NCBI RefSeq assembly: GCF_014202645.1
Contig: NZ_JACHHG010000002.1
Coordinates: forward strand, 1-64,000
Source: Deinobacterium chartae
Lineage (GTDB): Bacteria > Deinococcota > Deinococci > Deinococcales > Deinococcaceae
Length of the DNA: 64,000 nucleotides
Direction of reading: 5' to 3'
The notes below the pieces were generated by a model that saw only the letters and a list, made by a program, of their open reading frames with translations, ran no database searches and was not told the origin of the DNA. Of the stretch, positions 1-8,338 are shown one piece after another; position 1 is the stretch's first letter, and the number at the start of each line of letters is the position of its first letter. The position numbers and the translations under genes were made by a program.

Positions 1-85
1 GCCGTTCGTGTATGTCTTCGTTCACAGGTTCGTTCGGTTGTCAATCTGCTCGCCCTGCCTCGCTTCCGCGCTCAGGGCGAAAAAG

Positions 86-114
86 AGAATACACCCCAAC
101 ACCAAAACTGTCAA
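86..114 (-). promoter_or_regulatory. Strong leftward sigma-70-type promoter
   Basis: Read on the minus strand, TTGACA (114-109) is followed by exactly 17 bases and TATTCT (91-86). Both boxes and the spacing are near consensus, which is rare in this window. It points off the left edge, so its target is not visible; a stable RNA or highly expressed gene would fit. Bases 1-85 hold no gene I can support. Confidence 0.6.
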
Positions 115-139
115 CACCCCCTCAGGTAGAGCGAAAAGA

Positions 140-163
140 GGGTCCGGGCTGACGCCCGGACCC
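140..163 (-). terminator. Intrinsic terminator of gatA
   Basis: A perfect 10-bp stem (140-149 with 154-163, loop TGAC) is followed on the minus strand by TCTTTTC. It sits 28 bases past the gatA stop codon and separates gatA from the leftward promoter beyond it. Confidence 0.75.
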
Positions 164-191
164 TGTGCTGGCAGCGCCCCCGATCCTCGTC

Positions 192-1673
192 TCAGCCGAC
201 CGTCTGTACCTGGGGAGCAACCCGCAAAAACTCGCCGGAAGTCGCCTCCTCGAACGCCTGCGAGACCGCGATCAGGCGCTCGTCGGTCAGGGCCGGGGCA
301 ATCAGTTGCACGCCCACGGGCAGCTCGCGTCCCTCGAGGGTCTCGAAGCCCGCCGGGATCGAGAGGCCGGGCAGGCCAGCGAGGTTCAGGCTCACCGTGT
401 CCACGTCGCTCTGGTACATCGCGACCGGATCGTCCGACTTCTCTCCGAAGCGGAAGGCGGGATAAGGACTGGTGGGGGTCACCAGCACGTCGAAATCCGC
501 AAAAGCGCGCTCGAAGTCACGGGCGATCAGTTGGCGCACCCGCATGGCCTTGGAGTAGTAGGCGTCGTAGTAACCGCTCGAGAGCGCGTAGGTTCCCATC
601 AGGATGCGGCGGCGCACCTCGGGCCCGAAGGACTCGGCACGGCTGGCACTCATCACCGCGTTCACGTCGGCCTCGGAGGTGAGCAGGGCGCGGTGCGAGT
701 ACACCATGCCGTCGTAGCGGGCGAGGTTCGAGCTGGCCTCGGGCGTGGCGATCAGGTAATAGGTGGCAATCCCGTACTCGAGGCTGGGCAAGCTCACCTC
801 GGAGAAGCTCGCCCCGCGCGCCTCGAGGACCGCGCGCACCCGCTCGAGGGCGGCCTGCACCCCGGGCGTGTTGGCCTCGCCCAGCGACTCGCGCACGTAA
901 GCGAAACGCAGGCCCCGCACGCCGTCGCCGAGCGCCTCGGCGAAGCGCGCGGTGGCCTCGAGGCTGGTGGCGTCCAGCGGGTCATGCCCACTGATCGCGT
1001 CGAGCACGGTGGCAAGGTCACGGGTCGAGCGCGCAAACGGCCCGATCTGGTCGAGGCTCGAGGCAAAAGCCACCAGTCCGTAGCGGCTGACCCGGCCGTA
1101 GGTGGGCTTGAAGCCCAGGGTGCCGGTAAAGCCCGCAGGCTGGCGCACCGAGCCCCCGGTGTCGCTGCCCAGCGCCAGCGGCACGAATCCGGCTGCAACG
1201 GCGGCGGCACTTCCGCCCGATGAGCCACCGGGAACCCTCGAGAGGTCCCAGGGGTTGCGGGTGAGCTGGAACGCGGAGTTCTCGGTGGAACTGCCCATCG
1301 CGAACTCGTCCATGTTGGTCTTGCCGACCACGATGGCCCCGGCAGCGCGCAGGCGCTGCACCGCCGTAGCCGTGTAAGGGCTGATGTAGTTCTCGAGAGC
1401 GCGGCTGGCGCAGGTCGTGCGGGTACCGGTGAGGTTGAGGTTGTCCTTGAGGGCCACCGGCACACCGGCCAGCGGGGGAAGCGGCTCGCCTGCGGCGCGC
1501 GCGGCATCGACCCGCGCGGCCTCCTCGAGGGCCTGCTCGCGCACGCTCAAAAACGCCCCGATCTGTCCGTCGCGTGCCGCAATATCGGCCAGAGCCGCTG
1601 AGACGACCTCGTGAGCACTGAGGTCACCGGTGCCGATTCTGCGGGCCAAGTCTACTGCCGTCTCTCGCATCAC
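192..1673 (-). CDS. gatA: Asp-tRNA(Asn)/Glu-tRNA(Gln) amidotransferase subunit A
   Basis: Amidase subunit of GatCAB, which converts misacylated Glu-tRNA(Gln) or Asp-tRNA(Asn) to the amide form in the cytosol. The amidase signature GGSSGGS lies near residues 149-155. The Ser-cisSer-Lys triad is readable as K76, S151 and S175 (in GSDTGGS). The length of 493 residues is normal for GatA. Translation probably begins at GTG 1673, because TATCAT (1680-1685) lies six bases upstream, the leaderless pattern seen across the window; an ATG follows immediately at 1670. GatB and GatC are not adjacent. A general amidase is the alternative, but the sequence is GatA-like throughout. Confidence 0.93.
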   Translation of the reverse strand: MMRETAVDLARRIGTGDLSAHEVVSAALADIAARDGQIGAFLSVREQALEEAARVDAARAAGEPLPPLAGVPVALKDNLNLTGTRTTCASRALENYISPYTATAVQRLRAAGAIVVGKTNMDEFAMGSSTENSAFQLTRNPWDLSRVPGGSSGGSAAAVAAGFVPLALGSDTGGSVRQPAGFTGTLGFKPTYGRVSRYGLVAFASSLDQIGPFARSTRDLATVLDAISGHDPLDATSLEATARFAEALGDGVRGLRFAYVRESLGEANTPGVQAALERVRAVLEARGASFSEVSLPSLEYGIATYYLIATPEASSNLARYDGMVYSHRALLTSEADVNAVMSASRAESFGPEVRRRILMGTYALSSGYYDAYYSKAMRVRQLIARDFERAFADFDVLVTPTSPYPAFRFGEKSDDPVAMYQSDVDTVSLNLAGLPGLSIPAGFETLEGRELPVGVQLIAPALTDERLIAVSQAFEEATSGEFLRVAPQVQTVG

Positions 1674-1738
1674 GGCCGCATGATAGCAAAAGCGCCCGAA
1701 CCGTCCGGGCGCACGTCTGCACGACGGCGGAAACCCGC

Positions 1739-2566
1739 TTAAAGTTCGGGTTTGACCAGGACCGCCATCCCCGACTGCATGCCGTGGTAGAGCATCGCCT
1801 CGGCGGAGAGCAGCAGCAGCGCGCCCACGTCGGGGGTGGCCAGCACTTCGAATACCGCTTCGTGCCCGACGTCGGTCCGCAGGCGTACCCGACCGACCGG
1901 GCGTCCCAGGCGCTTTTCCCAGGCGAGGACGATGGTCTGGTCGAGCCGGGCCTCGCCGCCGCGCAGATCGCGCCCGACGTTAACAACCAAACGCGCGGTG
2001 CGCGCGGCCGGGGCACGCAGCTCCAGCACGCCGCCGCGCATCAGCCGCCCCAACAGGCCCTCGAGGACCCCGGGACGCGGAACGTGCTGACGCAGGGTTT
2101 CGATGGGGGTGCGCCCGTCGATGTGCGCCAGGACCGCAAACTCTTCGCCCGAGAAGGTCATGCTATCGAGGGCGCGTTCGTTCAGCAGCACCGGGATGGC
2201 GTGCGGGGCGTAGACCGGCTCTGCGGGTTCCGGAGCGGCAGAAAAAGCGGGAGTGGGCATGGGAGTGGGGTTGGGCAGGAGCCGCAGCACTTCGAACAAA
2301 AACTGGTCGAGCGGCTCGTCCACGGTTTCCTCGGCTGCGACCCGGCCCGGCTGGAATTCGAACTCCCCGCGCTCGTCGCGCAGCAGGTTCAGCACCGCAC
2401 CGTGGTCGAATACCTCGCCGAAGACCGCGTGCACGATGCGGCCGCCATTGAAATAAATCTTCGCTTCGCCTTCGGGGTGCTGGATCAGCAACACCCCGGG
2501 CTGCTTGTGAATCCCGAGCAGCTGAAGCAGTTCAAGCAGGTTAAACAGTCCAAGCGTCCCGCGCAT
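1739..2566 (-). CDS. DUF4388 (PatA N-terminal-like) domain protein
   Basis: The 275-residue protein opens with a DUF4388-type domain (about residues 1-100): an LxELLQLLG helix, then GVLLI, IYFNGGRIVHA and a FEF segment. In other bacteria this domain is linked to type IV pilus and two-component output, for example PatA. A Pro/Ala-rich linker near residues 100-125 leads to a second domain that resembles a winged-helix-like DUF4388 partner and then a beta-rich tail. No catalytic motif is visible. TATACT (2574-2579) lies seven bases before the ATG, so the message is probably leaderless. A regulatory role in pilus or surface functions is inference, supported only weakly by pilC 1.2 kb away. Confidence 0.7.
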   Translation of the reverse strand: MRGTLGLFNLLELLQLLGIHKQPGVLLIQHPEGEAKIYFNGGRIVHAVFGEVFDHGAVLNLLRDERGEFEFQPGRVAAEETVDEPLDQFLFEVLRLLPNPTPMPTPAFSAAPEPAEPVYAPHAIPVLLNERALDSMTFSGEEFAVLAHIDGRTPIETLRQHVPRPGVLEGLLGRLMRGGVLELRAPAARTARLVVNVGRDLRGGEARLDQTIVLAWEKRLGRPVGRVRLRTDVGHEAVFEVLATPDVGALLLLSAEAMLYHGMQSGMAVLVKPEL

Positions 2567-2663
2567 CCGCTTTAGTATACGGGGCGTTCCGATTGCACAG
2601 CTTCATTTTCAAATGAGCGTCAGGGTCAAGCGCCCGGCGCATCCGCATCCGCGCCCGCTCCGC

Positions 2664-3194
2664 TCAGCTGCGCAAGAACTCTGCCAGACCCTGCGGATCG
2701 AGCGGCGGCAGCTCCTCGAGGCTGCTCAGACCGAACTCCAGCAAGAACTTCTGGGTGGTGCCGTACAGCAGCGGGCGACCCACCGCGTCCTTGCGCCCCA
2801 CCACCTTGATCAGCTCACGCTCCTGCAAGGTCACCAGCGACGACGCCGACGAGCCGCGCATCACCTCGATCTCCGCACGGGTGATCGGCTGCTTGTAGGC
2901 GATGATCGCCAGCACCTCGAGGGCCGCACCCGAGAGGTTGGGCAGCGGCGGCGGGGCGAGCAGCGGTGCCAGCGCGGGCACGACCGCAGGCTCGACGATC
3001 AGCCGCCAGCCGCCCGCCACCTGCTCGAGCGCGAAGCCCAGCCGCGCGGCCCGCAGGCGCTCACGGTACTCGCCGACCAGCCGCCCGGCCGCCTCGTGCG
3101 GCACGCCCAGCAGTTGGGCCAACTCCTCTACCCCGACCGGACGCCCCGCGCCCATCAGCGCTGCGCCGATGGTCTCGAGCAGCTCATCGTTCAC
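2664..3194 (-). CDS. scpB: Segregation and condensation protein B
   Basis: ScpB, the winged-helix kleisin partner of the SMC-ScpA complex in chromosome organisation. The 176 residues show the two tandem winged-helix domains. The family hallmark reads LEVLAIIAYKQPITRAEIE near residue 92 and is followed by RGSSASSLVTLQERELI and a GRPLLYGTT segment. The ATG lies inside the last 11 bases of the upstream threonylcarbamoyl-AMP synthase gene, so the two are probably translationally coupled. scpA is not in the window. The identification is firm. Confidence 0.93.
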   Translation of the reverse strand: MNDELLETIGAALMGAGRPVGVEELAQLLGVPHEAAGRLVGEYRERLRAARLGFALEQVAGGWRLIVEPAVVPALAPLLAPPPLPNLSGAALEVLAIIAYKQPITRAEIEVMRGSSASSLVTLQERELIKVVGRKDAVGRPLLYGTTQKFLLEFGLSSLEELPPLDPQGLAEFLRS

Positions 3195-3783
3195 CGCTCA
3201 GCGCCCCCTCGAGGTCCGCGAGCGACACGCCGCCCTGCCGCAGCACCTGGCGGGTGGGGTAATCGAACACCGTGCTGGCCTGCCCGAAACCGGGCTGCCC
3301 CTCGAGCAGGCCGTCGTACAGTTCCGGGTGCGCCAGGGCCTGCTCCAGCGAGAACGCCGCCGGTTCACCGGAGCGGTTCAGGCTGCTGGCCGCCAGCACG
3401 CCGCCCACACGGGCCAGCAGACCCTGCACCGGCTCGCCCAGCGGAACGCGCACCCCCACCTTGCCGCCCGGAGCCATCCAGGCGGGTACGTCGGGTGCGG
3501 CCGGCATCAGGACCGTAAGCGGACCGGGCCAGAAACGAGACAGCCGCCCGAAGTCCCGGGCACGCACCGGATCCTCGAGGTCGCACAGCCGGGCGGCCCG
3601 GTCGGCGTCGTGGCACAGGAACTGCAACGGACGGTTCGCGGGACGGTGCTTGAAGTCGAACAGGCGGCGCACCGCCCGTTCGTTGAAGGGGTCGCATACC
3701 AGCCCCCAGACCGTCTCGGTCGGGACTGCGACCACTCCTCCACCGCTCAGCACCTCGAGGGCACGTTCAAGATCGATTTTCAT
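3184..3783 (-). CDS. L-threonylcarbamoyladenylate synthase (Sua5/YciO/YrdC)
   Basis: YrdC-fold enzyme, predicted to make threonylcarbamoyl-AMP from Thr, bicarbonate and ATP for the t6A37 modification of tRNA. The 199 residues contain the family landmarks PTETVWGL near residue 21, KHRPANRPL near 46, WPGPLTVLM near 84 and RVPLGEP. The length matches the short TsaC/YrdC type without the Sua5 extension. A YciO-type paralogue cannot be excluded. A GGTGAAG lies upstream of the ATG. The gene overlaps scpB by 11 bases and diverges from pilC across a symmetrical -10 region. Confidence 0.88.
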   Translation of the reverse strand: MKIDLERALEVLSGGGVVAVPTETVWGLVCDPFNERAVRRLFDFKHRPANRPLQFLCHDADRAARLCDLEDPVRARDFGRLSRFWPGPLTVLMPAAPDVPAWMAPGGKVGVRVPLGEPVQGLLARVGGVLAASSLNRSGEPAAFSLEQALAHPELYDGLLEGQPGFGQASTVFDYPTRQVLRQGGVSLADLEGALSGER

Positions 3784-3805
3784 ACAGCTTCACCCTTAAC
3801 CCGGC

Positions 3806-3814
3806 CTTATAATA
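3806..3814. promoter_or_regulatory. Symmetrical -10 region shared by divergent promoters
   Basis: TATAAT (3808-3813, plus strand) lies six bases before the pilC ATG. The same bases read TATAAG or TATTAT on the minus strand, toward the threonylcarbamoyl-AMP synthase gene at 3783. One AT-rich element could therefore fire in both directions. No convincing -35 box is visible on either side. Confidence 0.6.
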
Positions 3815-3819
3815 CATTC

Positions 3820-5043
3820 ATGCCCGTCTTTGAATACAAAGCCCGAGATCGCAGCGGCAAGCTGATCAGCTCGACCATCGAGGCCGAGAACATTGCACAG
3901 GTGCGTGACGGTCTACGCAGCCGCGGGATGTTCATCGTAGACATCAAGCCGCCCAAGACCGGCTTGCAGCAAGATATCAAAATCCCGGGACTCGGGGGGG
4001 ACGGGAAGCCCGGCCTCAAGACCGTGGCCATTTTCTCGCGGCAGATGGCGACCATGCTCAACTCGGGCGTCCCGCTGGTGCAGTCGCTGGCCATCATGCA
4101 GCGCCAGTCCGACCACAAGGGCATGCAGAAAATCATCCATGCCATGCGCACCGATGTCGAGGCGGGCCAGCCGTTCTCGGAAGCCATCGCCAAGCACCCC
4201 AAGGTGTTCTCGCGCCTGTACCTGAACCTGGTGCGCGCCGGTGAGGTTTCCGGCACGCTGGACTCGGTGCTCGACCGCATCAGCAACTTCCTCGAAAAAG
4301 ACCTGGCACTCCGCGGCAAGATCAAGAGCGCCATGACCTACCCGGTGATCGTGCTGGTCTTTGCGCTCGGCATCACCTACTTCCTGATGACCACCATCGT
4401 GCCGCAGTTCGCCAACATCTTGACCCAGCTCGGCGCCGAACTGCCCCTGCTGACCCGAGGACTGATGACGGTCTCGGACTTCCTGCAGCACCAGACCATC
4501 TTTATCGCCCTGATCGTCGCTGCGCTGGTATTTGCCTACCGCGCCTATTACCGCACGCCCAAGGGACGGCGGGTCGTCGACGCGATCAAGCTCAAGATTC
4601 CGGTGTTCGGCACGCTCCTCCAGCGCACGGCCATCGCCAGCTTTGCCCGCACCTTCGGCCTGCTGCTGTCCAGCGGCGTCAACATCGTCGAAAGCCTCGA
4701 GATCACCCGGGGCACCGCCAACAACGCCGTCGTGGAAGACACCCTGAACAACTCGAAAACTGCCGTGATGGGCGGTGATCTGATGTCCAACACGCTGGCG
4801 TCCTCGAACATCTTTCCTCCGATGGTCGTCTCGATGATCGCCATCGGCGAGGAAACCGGCGCTCTCGACGCGATGCTGGGCAAGATCGCCGACTTCTACG
4901 ACCGCGAGGTCGAAGAGGCCGTAGACAGTCTGACGGCTGCGATCGAACCGCTCATGATCGTCTTCCTGGGCGCTATCGTCGGACTGATCGTCGCAGGTAT
5001 GTTCCTGCCGATGTTCTCGGTCATCGGCCAGCTCAGCCAGTAA
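3820..5043 (+). CDS. pilC: Type IV pilus inner-membrane platform protein PilC (GspF family)
   Basis: Polytopic platform protein of the type IV pilus or type II secretion machine. It couples the cytoplasmic ATPases to pilin assembly. The 407 residues start MPVFEYKARD, a classical PilC/GspF start. Two T2SF repeats follow, each with FSRQMATMLNSGVPL-like and FARTFGLLLSSGVNI-like helices, plus TM segments near residues 165-190, 215-240 and 375-400. The start at 3820 is set by the TATAAT box six bases upstream and by family homology. Open reading frame continues far upstream but overlaps two minus-strand genes and is not used. Its PilT partners lie 15 and 51 kb away in the window. Confidence 0.93.
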   Translation: MPVFEYKARDRSGKLISSTIEAENIAQVRDGLRSRGMFIVDIKPPKTGLQQDIKIPGLGGDGKPGLKTVAIFSRQMATMLNSGVPLVQSLAIMQRQSDHKGMQKIIHAMRTDVEAGQPFSEAIAKHPKVFSRLYLNLVRAGEVSGTLDSVLDRISNFLEKDLALRGKIKSAMTYPVIVLVFALGITYFLMTTIVPQFANILTQLGAELPLLTRGLMTVSDFLQHQTIFIALIVAALVFAYRAYYRTPKGRRVVDAIKLKIPVFGTLLQRTAIASFARTFGLLLSSGVNIVESLEITRGTANNAVVEDTLNNSKTAVMGGDLMSNTLASSNIFPPMVVSMIAIGEETGALDAMLGKIADFYDREVEEAVDSLTAAIEPLMIVFLGAIVGLIVAGMFLPMFSVIGQLSQ

Positions 5044-5067
5044 TCTCCGGGTTTCCTCCGAGATTCC

Positions 5068-5104
5068 AAAAGGAAAGGACGGCAAGAAGCCGTCCTTTCC
5101 TTTT
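5068..5104 (+). terminator. Terminator after pilC
   Basis: A perfect 16-bp stem (5068-5083 with 5089-5104) with the 5-base loop AAGAA ends in a T-run. It begins 24 bases past the pilC stop. Bases 5105-5194 to the next gene show nothing further. Confidence 0.85.
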
Positions 5105-5194
5105 GTGTCCTCGGCCACTCGAGCCGGACTTCATTCCGCACCACAACGCATGTTCTGCCCTGCCTCCCTGAGCTTGCCTGCCTACGTGGCAGGT

Positions 5195-5398
5195 TTACCA
5201 GTCGGAGGTGTCGAGCAGCTTGTAGTGAATGACCACGCTGTAGACCGTATGGGCTCCGGCCGGAGCCACCGCGTGCGTGAGCGTGATGACCGCTGCGTTC
5301 TCGGGCAGTTGCTCGAGAAAGTCGTTGACGCGCTGCTGCAGCAGTTCGGGGTCGGTGGAGTTCAGCAGGCGCACCTGACCGTGAGGCGCGCTGCTCAT
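5195..5398 (-). CDS. Small conserved-type protein, Cse60-like
   Basis: A 67-residue protein with the layout of the small sporulation-protein Cse60-type fold: a VRLLN strand, a helix with QQRVNDFLEQLP, a VITLTHAVA strand and a closing YSVVIHYK strand. In other bacteria such proteins are small single-domain proteins of unknown biochemical role. Its ATG overlaps the stop codon of the glycerophosphodiesterase gene (ATGA), so the two are one operon and probably translationally coupled. There is no signal peptide or TM segment. The family assignment is by eye and tentative; existence of the gene is well supported by the overlap. Confidence 0.65.
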   Translation of the reverse strand: MSSAPHGQVRLLNSTDPELLQQRVNDFLEQLPENAAVITLTHAVAPAGAHTVYSVVIHYKLLDTSDW

Positions 5399-6099
5399 AC
5401 GTCCACCCCGGTTTTTGCGGCGCGCGCCGCCTCGAGCAGCACCTCGGGCCGGTCACCGATCAGGCCGTCCACCCCCCAGCGCGCCAGCCTCGAGGCGACC
5501 TGCGGATCGTTGACCGTCCAGGGCATCACCTTCAGGCCCCGGGCGTGCGCGCGCCGCACCATGTCGTAGGAGACCAGACTGTGGTGCGGGTTCAGGCTAT
5601 ACAGCGGCATCAGCGGAACGATCCGGTGCAGCAGGGCCGGACCGGCCCCCTCGGCGTACAGGTAGCCCAGGCGGTAGCTGGGATCGGCGGCCCGCAGACG
5701 CAGCAGGCTCAGCGGATGAAAGCACGAGATCACGATGCGCTCGCGCACCGGGAAGCGGTTGAGAACCTCGACCAGGCGTCGCTCGCGCCCGTCGTTGGCG
5801 CCGTGGTCGTTCTTGAGTTCGACGTTCACGGTCACCTCGAGGCGCGGGGTCAGCCACTCCAGCACCGCCTCAAGGGTCGGCACCTCGGGAGATTCTCGCT
5901 GGATCTCCTGCTGGGTGAGGGCCTGGATCAAGCGCCCGTCGGGCAGGTGCGCGTCGTGCATCACGACAAAGCGACCGTCACGGGTGGGCTGAACGTCGAG
6001 TTCTACGCCGCCCAGGCCCGCCTCGAGGGCGGCCTGAAAACCCGGCAGGGTGTTTTCGGTATGGGTAAGCGGCGTACCACGGTGGCCTAGCAGCAACAT
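5395..6099 (-). CDS. Glycerophosphodiester phosphodiesterase
   Basis: TIM-barrel enzyme hydrolysing glycerophosphodiesters to glycerol-3-phosphate and an alcohol. The 234 residues begin LLGHRGTPLTHTENTL, which holds the catalytic HRG and the ENT metal ligand. They continue with GVELDVQPTRDGRFVVMHD (metal-binding E and D, catalytic H), VNVELK and a PWTVND segment near the C-terminus. It has no signal peptide, so a cytosolic UgpQ-type role is likely. TATAAA (6106-6111) six bases before the ATG indicates a leaderless message. It is the first gene of a two-gene unit with the small protein downstream. Confidence 0.93.
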   Translation of the reverse strand: MLLLGHRGTPLTHTENTLPGFQAALEAGLGGVELDVQPTRDGRFVVMHDAHLPDGRLIQALTQQEIQRESPEVPTLEAVLEWLTPRLEVTVNVELKNDHGANDGRERRLVEVLNRFPVRERIVISCFHPLSLLRLRAADPSYRLGYLYAEGAGPALLHRIVPLMPLYSLNPHHSLVSYDMVRRAHARGLKVMPWTVNDPQVASRLARWGVDGLIGDRPEVLLEAARAAKTGVDV

Positions 6100-6145
6100 G
6101 GGTTCTTTATATCAATTTTCGGCCTGCGAACCGGCTGCGGCGGCG

Positions 6146-6174
6146 TTGAAGTGCTCGTGGGGAACACGTATGCT
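6146..6174 (+). promoter_or_regulatory. Promoter of the two-TM hypothetical gene
   Basis: TTGAAG (6146-6151), a 17-base spacer and TATGCT (6169-6174) lie about 70 bases before the ATG at 6246. Unlike most genes here, this one therefore has a conventional leader, with AAGGAG as ribosome binding site. Confidence 0.65.
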
Positions 6175-6245
6175 GGACAGCACTAATACCCGTGTCCCGA
6201 TCCGCCGGGCTGTGCCCGTTCGAGGCACGTCCTCAAGGAGCTTGC

Positions 6246-7268
6246 ATGAACCTACGCGATATGGAACTTCGACTTCAGGAGGCTGGCCTGCACCCGGCCG
6301 ACCTGCGCCAGCAAATCGTGAGCGATGACCGCCTGCTGGCCGTGACCGATCATGAGCTGGTCAGCCTCGAGGCGGGACGTACCGCCCGGATCATGCTGCG
6401 TGATATCTCCAAGATTTCCAGCGACCGCAGCGGCATGCTGACCGTGATGGTGGGCGACGTCGCAGCGCTCTCCACCTCGATTCGCGGCTACGATGTGGCC
6501 GAACTCAAGAATTTTTTCAGCGTGGTCAAGAGCGCGGTCGCACAGGCCAAAGCGGCCCGGGCCAGCGAGCTCCAGTCCGCTGCGGGCGCAGAGCTGCCGC
6601 GCACGGTGCGACTTCCCGACGAAGCGCACTTCCCGCAGGCCGCTTCCGCCGGTCTTCAGGCCGCGAACGCCACCCCCGAGATCCCCGAACCGGTCAAGAC
6701 CGCGGACGCCACCCCCGAGATCCCCGAACCGGTCAAGGCCGCGGAAAAGCTGCCGCCGTTTTATGTCTCCGCCAGCGACACCAGTGGCCATACCGAGGTG
6801 CGCGCCGTACCCGACCTGGGCAAGCCGGCCACTTCGGACTTCTCCGAGGATGACTGGGGCGCGGAGAACGCGCCGTCGCTGGTGGACTCGGCGGTGCGCG
6901 AACCCCAGACGGACCGCCGGCTGCAAGATCCGCGCGGCGAGATCATAGAGGAAGAACCCAGGAACCTGGACGCTCCCACGCAGGCCCTCGAGGCCCCGTC
7001 CCCAGCCCCCCAGGAACAGTTGCTCAAGGCGGCCACCAGCGTGGAAAACCTGGCCGGACGCATGCGGCTGCTGGCGTTGCTGATCGGCTTGGGCGGCGCG
7101 CTGCTGGGTGGACTGCAGATCTTCAGCGGCGACGACGACATGGTCGGCTCGGTGTGGATGATCCTCACCGCGCTCGTTGCAGGATTTGCGCTCTACGGTC
7201 TTGGAGAGCTGCTGCGGCTGAACGGCGCGCTGGCCCGCGAGGTCGCCCGGCGTCAGGACTCGGTCTGA
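6246..7268 (+). CDS. Hypothetical protein, PH-like N-domain, two C-terminal TM helices
   Basis: A 340-residue protein I do not recognise. Residues 1-100 look like a small globular beta-rich domain with a bacterial PH-like pattern ([15 protein letters not shown], then [12 protein letters not shown], then a closing helix). Residues 130-275 are low-complexity, rich in Pro, Glu and Ala, and contain a 13-residue tandem duplication. Residues 276-330 carry two TM segments ([19 protein letters not shown] and [20 protein letters not shown]). The topology suggests a membrane-anchored protein with a long cytoplasmic linker. AAGGAG precedes ATG 6246, which is preferred over an upstream in-frame start. 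lysK starts six bases after its stop codon, suggesting co-transcription. Confidence 0.75.
   Translation: MNLRDMELRLQEAGLHPADLRQQIVSDDRLLAVTDHELVSLEAGRTARIMLRDISKISSDRSGMLTVMVGDVAALSTSIRGYDVAELKNFFSVVKSAVAQAKAARASELQSAAGAELPRTVRLPDEAHFPQAASAGLQAANATPEIPEPVKTADATPEIPEPVKAAEKLPPFYVSASDTSGHTEVRAVPDLGKPATSDFSEDDWGAENAPSLVDSAVREPQTDRRLQDPRGEIIEEEPRNLDAPTQALEAPSPAPQEQLLKAATSVENLAGRMRLLALLIGLGGALLGGLQIFSGDDDMVGSVWMILTALVAGFALYGLGELLRLNGALAREVARRQDSV
6667..6744 (+). repeat. 39-bp tandem duplication inside the hypothetical gene
   Basis: Two adjacent 39-base copies (6667-6705 and 6706-6744) differ at very few positions. Each encodes [10 protein letters not shown] plus three residues. The duplication keeps the frame and lengthens the proline-rich linker. 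Confidence 0.85.
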
Positions 7269-7273
7269 GCACG

Positions 7274-8338
7274 GTGTCCGCACGCGACCTGATCCGCCGC
7301 GCGGTGGCCGTGCCCAGCGTTTCAGGGCAGGAGGCCGAAGTCAGCCGCCTGCTGGTGGACTGGATGAATGCCCACGACTTCCGCGCCCGAACCGATGCGG
7401 TCGGCAACGCGGTGGGGGTGCGCGGCAACGGGCCGCGCACGGTGGTGCTGTTGGGCCACATCGACACGGTGCCCGGCGAGGTTCCGGTGCGCGAGGAAGG
7501 CAGCTTGCTGTACGGACGGGGCAGCGTGGACGCCAAAGGCTCGTTCTGCTGTTTCGTGGCCGCAGTCGCCCGGCTGCCCCAGGCAGCGCTCGAGGCGGCC
7601 CGCTTCGTGTGCATCGGTGCGGTCGAGGAGGAAGTTCCCTCGAGCAGGGGGGCCCGGCACGCCGTGACCGAGCACGCACCCGACCTGGTCCTGATCGGCG
7701 AGCCCAGCGGCTGGGACGCCATCACCCTCGGCTACAAGGGACGGTTGGTGGTCAAGGTCACCGTGCGCAAGGACAACTTTCACAGCGCCGGGGAGGGCAG
7801 CAGCGCCGGAGATGACCTGCTCGAGTACGCCGTGCGGGCCCGCCGCTGGGCGGCAAGCTGGGGCGAGTCGCGCGGCCTCGAGGGCGCTTTCTCGACCGTT
7901 CAGCTGACCGTGCAGGACCTGGGAAGCGTTCAAGACGGCCTGGAGCAGCGCGCGTACGCCACTTTGGGCCTGCGGCTTCCGCCCGGCTTGGACCCGCACG
8001 CGGCCGAACACGAACTGCGCGCGCTGGGCATCGACCTCGAGGCCCTCTCGCTGGAGTTCACCGGCCACGAGGTCGCCTACCGGGGCGAGAAGGACAACGC
8101 GCTCACCCGGGCGCTGCGGGTCGCTATCCGCGAAGCGGGCGGCACCCCACGCTTCAAGCTCAAGACCGGCACCTCGGACATGAACGTGGTCGCCCCGCAC
8201 TGGCCAGTACCAATGGTCGCCTACGGCCCGGGCGACTCCGCCCTTGACCATACGCCCATCGAGCACCTTGACCTCGAGGAATTTGAACGTTCCGTTAACA
8301 TTCTCAGCCGTGCCCTGGAGAGAATCGCCGTGTCATGA
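7274..8338 (+). CDS. lysK: [LysW]-lysine hydrolase (M20 family)
   Basis: M20 metallopeptidase predicted to release lysine, or ornithine, from the carrier protein LysW in the alpha-aminoadipate lysine route used by Thermus and Deinococcus. The 354 residues show the metal and catalytic sites: GHIDT (H62, D64), GRGSVDAKG (D86), EEE near 118-120, GEPS (E143) and a C-terminal DHTPIEH. An ArgE/DapE relative is the alternative. GTG 7274 is chosen because it follows the previous stop by five bases and gives the family N-terminus. The stop overlaps the start of the SLC13 gene (ATGA). Other lys genes are not in the window. Confidence 0.85.
   Translation: MSARDLIRRAVAVPSVSGQEAEVSRLLVDWMNAHDFRARTDAVGNAVGVRGNGPRTVVLLGHIDTVPGEVPVREEGSLLYGRGSVDAKGSFCCFVAAVARLPQAALEAARFVCIGAVEEEVPSSRGARHAVTEHAPDLVLIGEPSGWDAITLGYKGRLVVKVTVRKDNFHSAGEGSSAGDDLLEYAVRARRWAASWGESRGLEGAFSTVQLTVQDLGSVQDGLEQRAYATLGLRLPPGLDPHAAEHELRALGIDLEALSLEFTGHEVAYRGEKDNALTRALRVAIREAGGTPRFKLKTGTSDMNVVAPHWPVPMVAYGPGDSALDHTPIEHLDLEEFERSVNILSRALERIAVS

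Noticed and set aside
2902-3819. N-terminal extension of the pilC frame
   Set aside because: It runs antisense through scpB and the threonylcarbamoyl-AMP synthase gene, and PilC homology starts at 3820 next to a -10 box.
4896-5456. Long minus-strand frames over pilC and its terminator
   Set aside because: Arg/Ser-rich shadow frames typical of GC-rich DNA, crossing a strong terminator and without ribosome site or homology.
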